Notes: a model not told the origin generated them from the letters alone. Counted from the stretch's first letter, positions 44,816 through 53,635 are shown. The stretch is DNA of 64,000 nt from Methylotenera sp. (GCF_029945535.1 NZ_JAQSCU010000013.1:249522-313521), one strand, 5' to 3'. Made by a program: numbers and translations.

Positions 44816-46896
44816 GCTGAACCTCCAATAAGACTAGTGACACGTATGGTTTTTGAATCAGGTAATTCGTCGTGTGACAACACACGAAGATGCGGTACAG
44901 CGCGGCGTAAAAATTTAGATAACGCAGCGCGAAGTGGAGCTGAAACCAGTAATACTGGCGTCATACCCATTTGTTCCTGTTGTTTAGCAGCAGTTTCTGC
45001 TTGTCTGGACAATGTTTCTGCCATGCCTGGCTCAATTGCTGAGCCTGCTGTGCCATTACCTTGCATTGCTTGGGTTAATAAGCGTTCAAGGTTGCTATCA
45101 AGCGTCATCACAGTGACTTCATTACCAGTAGGGAATAGTTGTTGCACGATGGCGCGGCCAAGTTGAACACGCACTACAGCGGTTAACTCGCTAGTATCTT
45201 GCGTTTGCGTTGCGTATTCAGAAAGTGTTTCTACAATAGTGCGCATATCGCGAATATGTACACCTTCAGACAATAAGTTTTGCAGTACTTTTTGAATCAC
45301 TGAAAGTGACAATAGTTTTGGTGTTAAGTCTTCAACCAATTTTGGTGAATCTTTGCTGATATGGTCTAGTAATTGTTGTACTTCTTGGCGACCAAGCAAT
45401 TCAGCAGCGTGAAGTGAAATAATGTGATTCAAATGAGTTGCAATCACAGTGCCAGCATCAACTACGGTGTAACCCATGTTTTGCGCTTCATCTTTAATGT
45501 TGCTCTCTATCCATACTGCAGGTAAGCCAAACGCTGGGTCTGTCGTCATGGTGCCAGGCAATGAGCCAGATACCATGCCTGGGTCAATGGCTAAAAACTG
45601 AGCATAATTAGATTCACCGCTAGCAATTTCCACACCTTTAAGTGTGATTTTATAGCTAGAAGGTTTGAGTTCTAAGTTGTCACGAATATGCACAGTCGGT
45701 GCTAAGAAACCAACTTCTTGTGCAAATTTCTTACGTAAACCTTTGATGCGTTTAAGCAAATCACCGCCTTGCGCTTTGTCTACCAATGGAATCAAACGGT
45801 AGCCAACTTCAAGGCCGATTAAGTCAACAGGCGTTACATCGTCCCAAGTGGCTTCTTCTAACGTTGAAACCACTTCAACTTTTTCTTCTACTACAGGCTC
45901 AGCATCTTCAATTTTTTTCTGTTCAGCGATAAAGTAAGCCATGCCAGCCAATATTGCAGCCAACAACAAGAATGCAAAGTGAGGCATACCTGGAATGGCA
46001 CCCATGCCGCCGATGATGCCGGCGGTGACATACACCACTTTTGAGTTTGAGAATAACTGTGTAACTAACTGACCACCAATATCTTCATTATTAGCCACGC
46101 GTGATACCACCACACCGGCTGCCACTGAAATAATGAGTGACGGGATTTGTGCCACTAAACCATCACCAATGGCTAACATGGTGTAGTTTTTAACTGCATC
46201 AGCAAACGCTAGATCATGCTGCACGATACCTACCACTAATCCGCCTACAATATTAATGATGATGACCATGATGCCGGCAACTGCGTCACCACGTACATAT
46301 TTACTTGCACCATCCATCGCGCCGTAGAATTCTGACTCTTGACCAACTTCAGCACGGCGACGGCGTGCCTCATCTTCGCCAATCAAACCTGCGTTTAAGT
46401 CAGCATCAATTGCCATTTGTTTGCCAGGCATTGCGTCTAAGGTAAAACGTGCGCCAACTTCAGCAATACGTCCAGCACCTTTAGTCACAACTGTAAAGTT
46501 GATGATAGTTAAAATCACGAAAACTACGATACCAACTGTGTAGTTACCACCGATTAAGAAGTGACCAAAAGCTTCAATCACTTTACCCGCAGCGTCAGGA
46601 CCATTGTGACCTTCAGCTAACACTACGCGAGTTGAGGCTACGTTAAGTGATAAGCGCAACATAGTTGTCATGAGTAATACGGTAGGGAACGCAATGAAGT
46701 CGAGTGCTTTTTTGGTTTGTAGACCAATGAGCAATACCATGATCGAGATAGCGATATTGAAACTAAACAACACATCTAGAATAACAGCGGGTAGTGGCAA
46801 TATCATCATTGCTAAAAGCAAGACGATAATAGCTGGTGCCGCAATATTACGGCTTGCGAACTTGTTCATCCAAGGTGGTAGATTAAGCCCGTTCAT
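44812..46896 (-). CDS. flhA: Flagellar export gate protein FlhA
   Basis: This 694-residue export-gate component has about eight membrane helices in the N-terminal half with the conserved FHIPEP signature region (DAMPGKQMAIDADLNAGLIG, EDEARRRRAEV). A cytoplasmic half of about 350 residues binds chaperone-substrate complexes (THLNHIISLHAAELLGRQEV). The length matches the family. The start overlaps the flhB stop by one base. Confidence 0.97.
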   Translation of the reverse strand: MNGLNLPPWMNKFASRNIAAPAIIVLLLAMMILPLPAVILDVLFSFNIAISIMVLLIGLQTKKALDFIAFPTVLLMTTMLRLSLNVASTRVVLAEGHNGPDAAGKVIEAFGHFLIGGNYTVGIVVFVILTIINFTVVTKGAGRIAEVGARFTLDAMPGKQMAIDADLNAGLIGEDEARRRRAEVGQESEFYGAMDGASKYVRGDAVAGIMVIIINIVGGLVVGIVQHDLAFADAVKNYTMLAIGDGLVAQIPSLIISVAAGVVVSRVANNEDIGGQLVTQLFSNSKVVYVTAGIIGGMGAIPGMPHFAFLLLAAILAGMAYFIAEQKKIEDAEPVVEEKVEVVSTLEEATWDDVTPVDLIGLEVGYRLIPLVDKAQGGDLLKRIKGLRKKFAQEVGFLAPTVHIRDNLELKPSSYKITLKGVEIASGESNYAQFLAIDPGMVSGSLPGTMTTDPAFGLPAVWIESNIKDEAQNMGYTVVDAGTVIATHLNHIISLHAAELLGRQEVQQLLDHISKDSPKLVEDLTPKLLSLSVIQKVLQNLLSEGVHIRDMRTIVETLSEYATQTQDTSELTAVVRVQLGRAIVQQLFPTGNEVTVMTLDSNLERLLTQAMQGNGTAGSAIEPGMAETLSRQAETAAKQQEQMGMTPVLLVSAPLRAALSKFLRRAVPHLRVLSHDELPDSKTIRVTSLIGGSA

Positions 46897-48080
46897 TAGA
46901 TGAATACTCCTGCATCTTCAATATCATTCACACTAGGCGCTGGTAATAGGCTATGTGGATCAAGCGCATCAGGTACAGCAAGTGTTGTTGGAATTTCTGG
47001 GTAGAAACCACCATCCTTTTTAAAGATGCGCATTTGGAATACATAAGCCAATATTTCAGCCACTGCCGAATATAAAGCTTCAGGAATTTCGTTACCAAGT
47101 TCTGTGTGTGCATACAAAGCACGTGCCAATTTTGGTGACTCCATGATTAATACTTTATGCTCACCAGCAATTTCACGAATTTTTAGTGCAACCTCATCTG
47201 CACCTTTAGCCACCACAACAGGTGCGCGCATGCCCTCATCTTGATATTTAATCGCAACTGCATAGTGGGTAGGGTTGGTAATCACTACGTCTGCATTTGG
47301 AATTTCAGACATCATTCTGCGTTTAGCCATCTCACGTTGTTGTTGGCGAATTTTGGCTTTAATTTCTGGGTTACCGTCAGACTCTTTAGATTCTTGTCGA
47401 ACCTCTTCTTTAGTCATTTTTAGCTTGTTAGCGTAGTGATAAAGTTGATATGGCACATCAATCGCAGCAATAAATACTAAGGTGCTGACGATGGTTAAGA
47501 AGCCAGTCAACATCAAACTACCTACTTGAGAGATGCTGGATTTTAATGGCAACGTAGAAAGTGTAAGGATAGGTTCCATATCATGTGATATGACAACATA
47601 TGCCACTATTCCAACGAGCAATACTTTGGCAATGGATTTAACTAACTCAACCAGTGAATTTTTAGAGATGATATTGCTTAACCCTTTAATAGGGTTTAGG
47701 CGGTTAAATTGAGGTACGAATGCTTTACCACTAAATATCCATCCACCAACCAATATTGGCGCAGCAATCGCAACTGCTACTAAAATTAAAGCTAGCGGCG
47801 CAAATGCCGTTAAGAGTGAAGAGATTGAATCTGCGGTTCTCATTAGTAACACCGTAGGTTCAAAAGCTGCAGTGCGATCAAATTGTAAACCTGAGCTCAT
47901 GGTGGTTTTCAATGCTTGATTAAGATGTTCGCTCATCATCAGTATGGTTAAGCCAGCGGTGAAAAGCACAGTGACAGTGGCCAACTCGCGAGAGCGTGGC
48001 ACATCGCCTTCTTTCCGAGCTTCTTCTAAGCGCTTGGAGGAGGCCTGTTCTGTTTTTTCTAAATCGCTGTCTTCTGCCAT
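46896..48080 (-). CDS. flhB: Flagellar export switch protein FlhB
   Basis: This 394-residue protein has four membrane helices and a cytoplasmic domain with the autocleavage motif NPTH near residue 269, which switches export from hook to filament substrates. The N-terminus MAEDSDLEKTEQASSKRLEE is typical. The C-terminal tail after FQMRIFKKDGGFYPEIPTTL is slightly extended. It is the first gene of the seven-gene operon ending in motD. Confidence 0.97.
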   Translation of the reverse strand: MAEDSDLEKTEQASSKRLEEARKEGDVPRSRELATVTVLFTAGLTILMMSEHLNQALKTTMSSGLQFDRTAAFEPTVLLMRTADSISSLLTAFAPLALILVAVAIAAPILVGGWIFSGKAFVPQFNRLNPIKGLSNIISKNSLVELVKSIAKVLLVGIVAYVVISHDMEPILTLSTLPLKSSISQVGSLMLTGFLTIVSTLVFIAAIDVPYQLYHYANKLKMTKEEVRQESKESDGNPEIKAKIRQQQREMAKRRMMSEIPNADVVITNPTHYAVAIKYQDEGMRAPVVVAKGADEVALKIREIAGEHKVLIMESPKLARALYAHTELGNEIPEALYSAVAEILAYVFQMRIFKKDGGFYPEIPTTLAVPDALDPHSLLPAPSVNDIEDAGVFI

Positions 48081-48194
48081 GACGATTCCTAAAGTTTGTT
48101 CAAATCAACATTCAAGTAAAAAATATTTTTTGTTACTTTGTTGACTACATGGAATGAATTATCAGGCGAATTGATGCGATTGCATCTTTGGAAT

Positions 48195-48219
48195 AAAAGG
48201 GTGAAACCAGCCCTTTCTT
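48195..48219. promoter_or_regulatory. Dyad element B upstream of flhB (matches element A at flgB)
   Basis: AAAGGG (48196-48201) and CCCTTT (48211-48216) flank a nine-base centre, the same size as in element A. Read toward flhB it shares AAAGGGC, GTTT and ACCCTTTTA with the flgB copy. It lies about 115 bases before the flhB start. Confidence 0.5.
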
Positions 48220-48356
48220 GAGTGCCTAGCGTTAAATTTAGCTAGATTTGATGACTTATACAGCTCTTTTTGAAAATATTTTTATAAATATTTATAATTA
48301 AATTCATTTACTTAGAGTTATCTTTAAAAATATTTAATATTTATTTGAAATTTTCC

Positions 48357-48383
48357 TAAAGTTTTCTAAAGTGTTGCCGATAA
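48357..48383 (+). promoter_or_regulatory. Perfect sigma-28 promoter pointing toward flhDC
   Basis: TAAAGTTT (48357-48364), 11 bases, GCCGATAA (48376-48383): all 16 positions of the extended sigma-28 consensus match. The next gene in this direction is flhD, 433 bases downstream. Confidence 0.8.
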
Positions 48384-48512
48384 ATATTTATTAGATGAAA
48401 CCGAAAGTGTTTTTACACATTATTTTGTAATCGGATTAAAGAAATTGAAATGAATGCCGTTACAACTCTTAAGGTATTGAGTTTTAGCACAGAAATTAAT
48501 ACGTAAACAGTA

Positions 48513-48539
48513 GTAACGGTAAAGCTTTGTAAAACTTTA
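48513..48539 (-). promoter_or_regulatory. Sigma-28-like promoter pointing toward flhB
   Basis: On minus, TAAAGTTT, 11 bases, ACCGTTAC. The -35 half is perfect and the -10 half matches five of eight, similar to the candidate at flgK. Transcription would reach flhB after about 425 bases. Confidence 0.4.
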
Positions 48540-48650
48540 GAAAAATTTTAGGATATTTTTTAGAATGAAATTACATATTTAACACACTCTTACACACACT
48601 TAAGTTATTTTATATTTCTTAAGTGATTGATATATATAGATTCCATTAGC

Positions 48651-48687
48651 CCCTTGTAGGTGTTTGTAAGACAAACACCTACAAGGG
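48651..48687. repeat. 17-bp perfect inverted repeat with triloop upstream of flhD
   Basis: CCCTTGTAGGTGTTTGT (48651-48667) is exactly complementary to ACAAACACCTACAAGGG (48671-48687) with AAG between. In RNA this is a very stable hairpin about 130 bases before flhD. No T-run follows, so it is not a classical terminator. Confidence 0.85.
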
Positions 48688-48815
48688 TGCGTCCGCTTAT
48701 CCTACCGAATTAACCGACAAACCCTAATTGTTAAGAAGTGTTAACAAGCTCAAAGTACAACTCATACGCGCAACACATTATTTACAACCGAAGTAAAAAT
48801 GAATGGGGAAATAAA

Positions 48816-49136
48816 ATGAACGAATTTGAAATGATGGCAGAAATTAAAGATGCAAACTTAAATTACTTAATGTTAGCTCAACAGTTAATTCGTTCAGATA
48901 AAGCCACTGCAATTTTCCGCTTAGGTATCAGCAAAGACATCGCAGATTTGCTTGAAGGTTTAAGTAACTTACAGTTACTTAAACTCAGCAATGCCAACAT
49001 GATGCTAGCACGCTTCCGTTTTGATGATAGCGCAATTTTGGGCATGTTAACAAACTACACAAAAGATCGTGCACAAGCTCACTTGCATACTGCCGTTTTA
49101 ATGGCAGGCCAAAACGCCGAAGCAATGGCACATTAA
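48816..49136 (+). CDS. flhD: Flagellar master transcriptional regulator FlhD
   Basis: This 106-residue subunit of the FlhD4C2 activator turns on class II flagellar operons. It starts MNEFEMMAEIKDANLNYLML with GGGGA six bases before the ATG; an upstream ATG at 48738 would add 26 unrelated residues. The conserved QLIRSDKATAIFRLGIS and ITNxxLLKLS-like segments are present. flhC follows by 49 bases. Confidence 0.97.
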   Translation: MNEFEMMAEIKDANLNYLMLAQQLIRSDKATAIFRLGISKDIADLLEGLSNLQLLKLSNANMMLARFRFDDSAILGMLTNYTKDRAQAHLHTAVLMAGQNAEAMAH

Positions 49137-49185
49137 TCAACATGAGTTAGCGAGTAGTATTTGACTATAAGTTAAGGGGAATATA

Positions 49186-49743
49186 ATGGAAAAGAAAAGT
49201 GTAGTGAACGAAGCAGAACAAATCCAACTAGCGATTAAAATGATTAAACTAGGTGCTAGATTACAACTGCTGGAATCTCAAACAACCTTATCTCGTGAAC
49301 GCTTAATCAAACTATACAAAGAGCTAAAAGGCGTATCGCCACCAAAAGGGATGTTGCCATTTTCTACTGATTGGTTCTTAACTTGGCAACCAAATATTCA
49401 CTCATCTATTTTCTTTAATATTTATAAATTCATGGTGGATTACACCGATGAAAAAGGCATACATGCCATCATTAAAGCTTACAGTCTTTACTTGCAACAA
49501 GTTGAACAAGAGGGCGAAGAAGAACCAGTATTGTCAATGACACGTGCTTGGACATTGGTACGTTTTGTTGAAAGCAAAATGTTGAAAATGCAAAGTTGCA
49601 ATTGCTGTGGTGGTAGTTTTATTGTGAATACCTATGACTTAAATCACAAGTATGTATGCAATTTATGCCACGTGCCTTCACGCGCAGGTAAAACTAAAAA
49701 GGCTAAAGAATTGACTTATAAATTAGTCGCTATACCAGCATAA
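49186..49743 (+). CDS. flhC: Flagellar master transcriptional regulator FlhC
   Basis: This 185-residue DNA-binding subunit of FlhDC has the zinc-binding cysteine cluster near 139-162 (CNCCGG and CNLC). The conserved N-terminal helix region is LGARLQLLESQTTLSRERLI and the block GMLPFSTDWFLTWQPNIHSS is typical. GGGGAA precedes ATG 49186. Confidence 0.97.
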   Translation: MEKKSVVNEAEQIQLAIKMIKLGARLQLLESQTTLSRERLIKLYKELKGVSPPKGMLPFSTDWFLTWQPNIHSSIFFNIYKFMVDYTDEKGIHAIIKAYSLYLQQVEQEGEEEPVLSMTRAWTLVRFVESKMLKMQSCNCCGGSFIVNTYDLNHKYVCNLCHVPSRAGKTKKAKELTYKLVAIPA

Positions 49744-49792
49744 ATATCGAGTAAGCGACTTGTTATAACGCTATTGGTTATCAATATAAATT

Positions 49793-50740
49793 ATGCAAAA
49801 AGTGCTTAATAAATATGGTTTGAAATATGAGGTTAAATCTAGTCTGGCGCAATCGCAGTTAGAGCCGAAATCTCAGCTACGAAAGCCAGTAGGTCAGAAG
49901 TATTTAGACAAAAAATCATTGTTAAAGAATGATAAAAATAAGTTACGAACGATAGTTAGGCCAAATATGCGCTTAGTACCAGCAACACTTGCGGTGTTGA
50001 TTCAATGTGCCGCGTTGCTGATAGTAGCTGCAATCACGTGGGCGGTGAATTTTGCTGCCACATCCTATTTTGGCGTGAACTTAAATATTTCAATTTTTAC
50101 GTTAGTATTGATGCAGGCACTGACAGCCGCGACATTTTCTTATGTTGCAGGCATGGCAAGTTGGTGGCGTTGGATACACTTATGCTTTCCGCTCGCCGCA
50201 TGGGTTATGTTCCAATGGCATATCCCTAATGCGGTTTATCTTGTCGGTTTCGTTATCAGCTTGAGTCTATTTTGGACGACATTTCGCACTCAAGTTCCAT
50301 TTTTTCCATCTCGCCCCGTGGTTTGGCAGCAAGTAGCCAACATCATTCCGCAAGATAGTCCTGTGCGTCTTATCGATATTGGCAGTGGCTTAGGTGATAT
50401 GTCTATGTATATGGCTAAAACAAGGCCAGATAGCCAAATTGAAGGTATCGAAATAGCACCATTGCCGTGGATAATTAGCTTTATTCGCGCTAAATTCCGC
50501 AGGTCTTCAGCTACATTTATCTTGGGCAATTATCAGGCCTTGGATTTTGCAAATTATGATGTCATTTTTGCTTATCTATCACCTGCAGCAATGCGCATGT
50601 TGTGGGATAAAGCCAGCCAAGAAATGCGTCCTGGTAGCTTATTAATCAGTCTTGAATTTGAGATTCCAGATGTGCCAGAAAGTATGCGTATTCTCGGTAA
50701 CAAGAATACACCAGAAATTTATGTTTGGAAAATTGCTTAG
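49793..50740 (+). CDS. Membrane-anchored class I SAM-dependent methyltransferase
   Basis: This 315-residue protein has a basic, polar N-terminal tail (1-58), about four membrane helices (61-163), and a Rossmann methyltransferase domain (about 175-315). SAM motif I is LIDIGSGLGDMSMYMA near 193 and an acidic IEGIEIAPLPW forms the second strand. An ATG at 49967 with TAGG six bases upstream would give a 257-residue protein lacking the tail, and may be the true start. The substrate is unknown. It sits between flhDC and motAB, so a link to motility is possible but unproven. Confidence 0.85.
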   Translation: MQKVLNKYGLKYEVKSSLAQSQLEPKSQLRKPVGQKYLDKKSLLKNDKNKLRTIVRPNMRLVPATLAVLIQCAALLIVAAITWAVNFAATSYFGVNLNISIFTLVLMQALTAATFSYVAGMASWWRWIHLCFPLAAWVMFQWHIPNAVYLVGFVISLSLFWTTFRTQVPFFPSRPVVWQQVANIIPQDSPVRLIDIGSGLGDMSMYMAKTRPDSQIEGIEIAPLPWIISFIRAKFRRSSATFILGNYQALDFANYDVIFAYLSPAAMRMLWDKASQEMRPGSLLISLEFEIPDVPESMRILGNKNTPEIYVWKIA

Positions 50741-51007
50741 CCAGCCTTAGTGTTTATTTTCTAGCAGATTTACTCAGTTTTAATTTACGCTAGTTTTTAT
50801 CTTCCAGCTTCATTGCTAAGCGCCTTTCTCTGCATTTCTACACTTATTGCTTAGTCTTCTTGCTAAGTACTAATCACAATATAAGCCTAAAAATAGCCCT
50901 TTATTCCACAGATTGATTTGCCTAGTAGCTTGATATTCTTAACTCAATTAGATAACCGTAATTATCTAGCCCTACAAATTTATTGATCAAGTCTGGAGTA
51001 ATCAAAC

Positions 51008-51868
51008 ATGTTTGTCATTATCGGATACGTTGTTATATGCGGAACGATTTTTGGTGGCTACGCTATGGCTGGCGGCCACTTGGGTGGCTTGTGGCAACCG
51101 TTAGAATTACTGATGATTTTTGGCGGGGCGCTAGGGTCTTTTGTAGTGGGTAATGACACTAAAGCACTTAAGGCGACACTCAAGGCTTTGCCGACTTTGT
51201 TTAAAGGTTCTAAATATAACAAAACACTTTACTTAGATTTACTGGCGATGCTATTTGAGATTCTCGCCAAAATCCGCAAAGACGGCATGATGTCGATTGA
51301 AAATGATGTTGAAAATCCTGAAGCCAGTCCGTTATTCAGCAAGTATCCAAAACTATTACACGATCACCACCTAACAGAGTTTATTACCGATTATTTGCGT
51401 TTAATGGGTTCTGGAAACATGGACGCTTTTCAGATTGAAACATTAATGGAAAGCGAGATTGAAACGCACCACATGGAAGGCCATGTGCCAGCGCATTGTA
51501 TTGCCAAACTTGGCGATGCCTTGCCGGCATTCGGTATTGTGGCAGCCGTGATGGGTGTAGTGCATACCATGGAAAGTTTGAGTTTGCCACCTACTGAATT
51601 AGGTATTTTGATTGGTCACGCATTGGTGGGTACGTTCTTAGGTATCTTGCTAGCTTATGGCTTCGTTGGTCCGCTTTCTGGCTTGTTAGAACAGAAGTTA
51701 GAAGAAAGCACCAAAATGTATAACACCGTAAAAGTCACGTTGATTTCTAGCTTAAATGGCTACGCACCTGCGATTGCCGTTGAGTTTGGTCGAAAAATTC
51801 TTTACTCAACAGAGCGCCCAGGTTTTGCCGAGCTTGAAACGCACGTTAAACAAGCTAAAGGCAAATAA
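51008..51868 (+). CDS. motA: Flagellar motor stator protein MotA
   Basis: This 286-residue enterobacterial-type MotA starts MFVIIGYVVICGTIFGGYAM. It has four membrane helices and the conserved PAFGIVAAVMGVVHTMESL. It is longer than MotC in this window and belongs to the other MotA subfamily. GGAG precedes the start. It pairs with motB 39 bases downstream. Confidence 0.97.
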   Translation: MFVIIGYVVICGTIFGGYAMAGGHLGGLWQPLELLMIFGGALGSFVVGNDTKALKATLKALPTLFKGSKYNKTLYLDLLAMLFEILAKIRKDGMMSIENDVENPEASPLFSKYPKLLHDHHLTEFITDYLRLMGSGNMDAFQIETLMESEIETHHMEGHVPAHCIAKLGDALPAFGIVAAVMGVVHTMESLSLPPTELGILIGHALVGTFLGILLAYGFVGPLSGLLEQKLEESTKMYNTVKVTLISSLNGYAPAIAVEFGRKILYSTERPGFAELETHVKQAKGK

Positions 51869-51907
51869 CTAATTGTTAAACAACAATTACTGAATACGGA
51901 GCATGCA

Positions 51908-52840
51908 ATGGCTGAAGAACGCGTAAGACCGATTATTGTAAAAAAAATTAAAAAAGGTGGTGGCGGCCACCACGGTGGTGCATGGAAAATTGCTTACGCC
52001 GACTTTGTTACCGCCATGATGGCGTTCTTTTTACTGATGTGGCTGCTAGGGTCAACCTCAAAAGCGCAAAAAGAAGGTATATCAGAATATTTTAAAACAC
52101 CGCTAAAGCAAGTCTTAATGGGACCGTCAATGGGTGCAAGTGACACCATTATTAAAGGTGGTGGTGGTAAAGATTTTACGAAAAAGTCAGGGCAAGTTAA
52201 AAAAGTGGAGGGGCCTGATGGTAAGAAAACAGCAGTTGATGCGGAAGATGCTAAAAAAGCTTTAGAGCAAGTTGAAAAAGTGAAGTTAGAAGAGCTTAAA
52301 AAGAAAATCGAAAAAGCGATTGATGAAAGTCCAACTTTAAGCAAGTTTAAAAACCAATTGTTACTGGATATTACCTCCGACGGCTTGCGTGTGCAGATTG
52401 TGGATGAGCAGAATCGTGCCATGTTTAACTCATCTAAAGCTGATATGCAGCCTTACGCCAAACAGATATTGCAGGAGTTGGGTAAGACTTTAAATGATGT
52501 GCCTAACAAAATTAGCTTATCAGGACACACCGACGCAACCCCATATCCTAACGGTGAAAAGTCTTATAGCAATTGGGAGTTGTCATCTGACCGGGCTAAT
52601 GCATCTCGTCGAGAGTTGGTAGCCGGTGGTATGGATGAAACCAAGTTGTTAAGGGTGGTTGGGCTTTCTTCTGCGAGTTTGTTTAATAAAGAAAACCCAT
52701 TTGATGCGACCAATCGACGTATCAGCATCATCATTATGAACAAACATGCTGAAGAAAATGCTTTAAAAGATGGGGCTGCCGTGAATGTGTCTTCTGAGTC
52801 TAAGGGCGCGGATTTAAGTGCAGCGATAAAAGTGCCGTAA
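51908..52840 (+). CDS. motB: Flagellar motor stator protein MotB
   Basis: This 310-residue protein has a basic N-terminus (IIVKKIKKGGGGHHGGAWKI), a single helix with the proton-accepting aspartate in AYADFVTAMMAFFLLMWLL, a Lys/Glu-rich linker with plug, and the OmpA-like domain (KISLSGHTDATPYPNGEKSY, SNWELSSDRANASRREL). It anchors the stator to peptidoglycan. Confidence 0.97.
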   Translation: MAEERVRPIIVKKIKKGGGGHHGGAWKIAYADFVTAMMAFFLLMWLLGSTSKAQKEGISEYFKTPLKQVLMGPSMGASDTIIKGGGGKDFTKKSGQVKKVEGPDGKKTAVDAEDAKKALEQVEKVKLEELKKKIEKAIDESPTLSKFKNQLLLDITSDGLRVQIVDEQNRAMFNSSKADMQPYAKQILQELGKTLNDVPNKISLSGHTDATPYPNGEKSYSNWELSSDRANASRRELVAGGMDETKLLRVVGLSSASLFNKENPFDATNRRISIIIMNKHAEENALKDGAAVNVSSESKGADLSAAIKVP

Positions 52841-52932
52841 TAGATGTTTAAACATAAAAAATAAAAAATTGAATAGATTAGTTTTACTAGTTGTATTCAC
52901 ACAATTGAAATTAAACACATTGGAACATGATT

Positions 52933-53481
52933 ATGCATATGAATACTCCACCAATTTTAAAGTTAAGACACCTGCTTACTGACGTTTCAGATCACGGTAA
53001 GCAGCATCTGATGCGAGTTGAAGCTGATTTGTTGCAGACTACCTATTTACTCAATAAAGCGATTGAAGACCTAAGTGCAAGCTTCATTTCGGTACATGAC
53101 TCAGTCACTAAGCAGCAGCAAATATTAGATTCATTAGTTGAGCAGCATCATTTTAATCATGAGGAAACTAAGCAGCTCGAAGTATTTAAGCAAAACATAG
53201 TCAATGAAGTGAATGCTGTCATTACTGGCTTGCAATTTCAAGATCTAACGAGTCAGTTGCTGACTAGAACTGTCAATCATGTGAATGGGTTAAAAGATTT
53301 GTTGCAAGAGCTAGTCACGCATGACGATGCAATAGTGCCAGGCAATGAGCAAGAGCAGTTGATTAGCTTCCTTGAAGAGGTCGACCGTAAATTGCATGCT
53401 AGCAGTCATAACTTGGCCGCAGGTTCGCGGCCTTCAGTTAAGTCAAAGGATATGGCGACAGGCGACATAGAGTTATTTTAA
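52933..53481 (+). CDS. CheZ-like chemotaxis protein (probable CheY-P phosphatase)
   Basis: This mostly helical protein of 182 residues lies between motB and cheY. The helix VITGLQFQDLTSQLLTRTVN contains DLTSQ, matching the DxxxQ catalytic pattern of CheZ (Asp143 and Gln147 in E. coli, in DLTGQ). The C-terminus GDIELF is acidic-hydrophobic, comparable in kind to the CheY-binding tail of CheZ. It is shorter than CheZ (214). Three ATGs are close together; I chose 52933 because GGAA lies seven bases upstream. The alternative is an uncharacterised helical adaptor. Confidence 0.65.
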   Translation: MHMNTPPILKLRHLLTDVSDHGKQHLMRVEADLLQTTYLLNKAIEDLSASFISVHDSVTKQQQILDSLVEQHHFNHEETKQLEVFKQNIVNEVNAVITGLQFQDLTSQLLTRTVNHVNGLKDLLQELVTHDDAIVPGNEQEQLISFLEEVDRKLHASSHNLAAGSRPSVKSKDMATGDIELF

Positions 53482-53576
53482 TAAATGCGGCTAAATATTA
53501 AGCATTATCGGCCAGTAATTAATGTGAGTTAACCCTTAAAACGCTTTAAAAATGATACGTGAGTTTTGGTGCTTAA

Positions 53577-53623
53577 TTAACAATAAGCAAGTTTAACAAT
53601 GAGCAAGATTAACAACGAAAAAG
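53577..53623 (+). repeat. Three tandem 16-bp repeats before cheY
   Basis: TTAACAATAAGCAAG, TTAACAATGAGCAAG and TTAACAACGAAAAAG follow one another at a 16-base period. The last copy ends 12 bases before the cheY start. Confidence 0.7.
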
Positions 53624-53635
53624 TGAGTAAATGAA

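Larger units (their letters stand above)
48081..48815. other. Long regulatory gap between divergent flhB and flhDC
   Basis: 735 AT-rich bases with no credible gene. The gap holds dyad element B near flhB, a perfect plus-strand sigma-28 promoter (48357-48383), a minus-strand sigma-28-like promoter (48513-48539) and a 17-bp perfect inverted repeat (48651-48687). A short ORF at 48450 (18 codons, MNAVTTLKVLSFSTEINT) has no ribosome-binding site. Confidence 0.7.

Noticed and set aside
48738-49136. Longer FlhD with 26 extra N-terminal residues
   Set aside because: The extra part is unlike any FlhD. ATG 48816 has a good ribosome-binding site and matches the family start.
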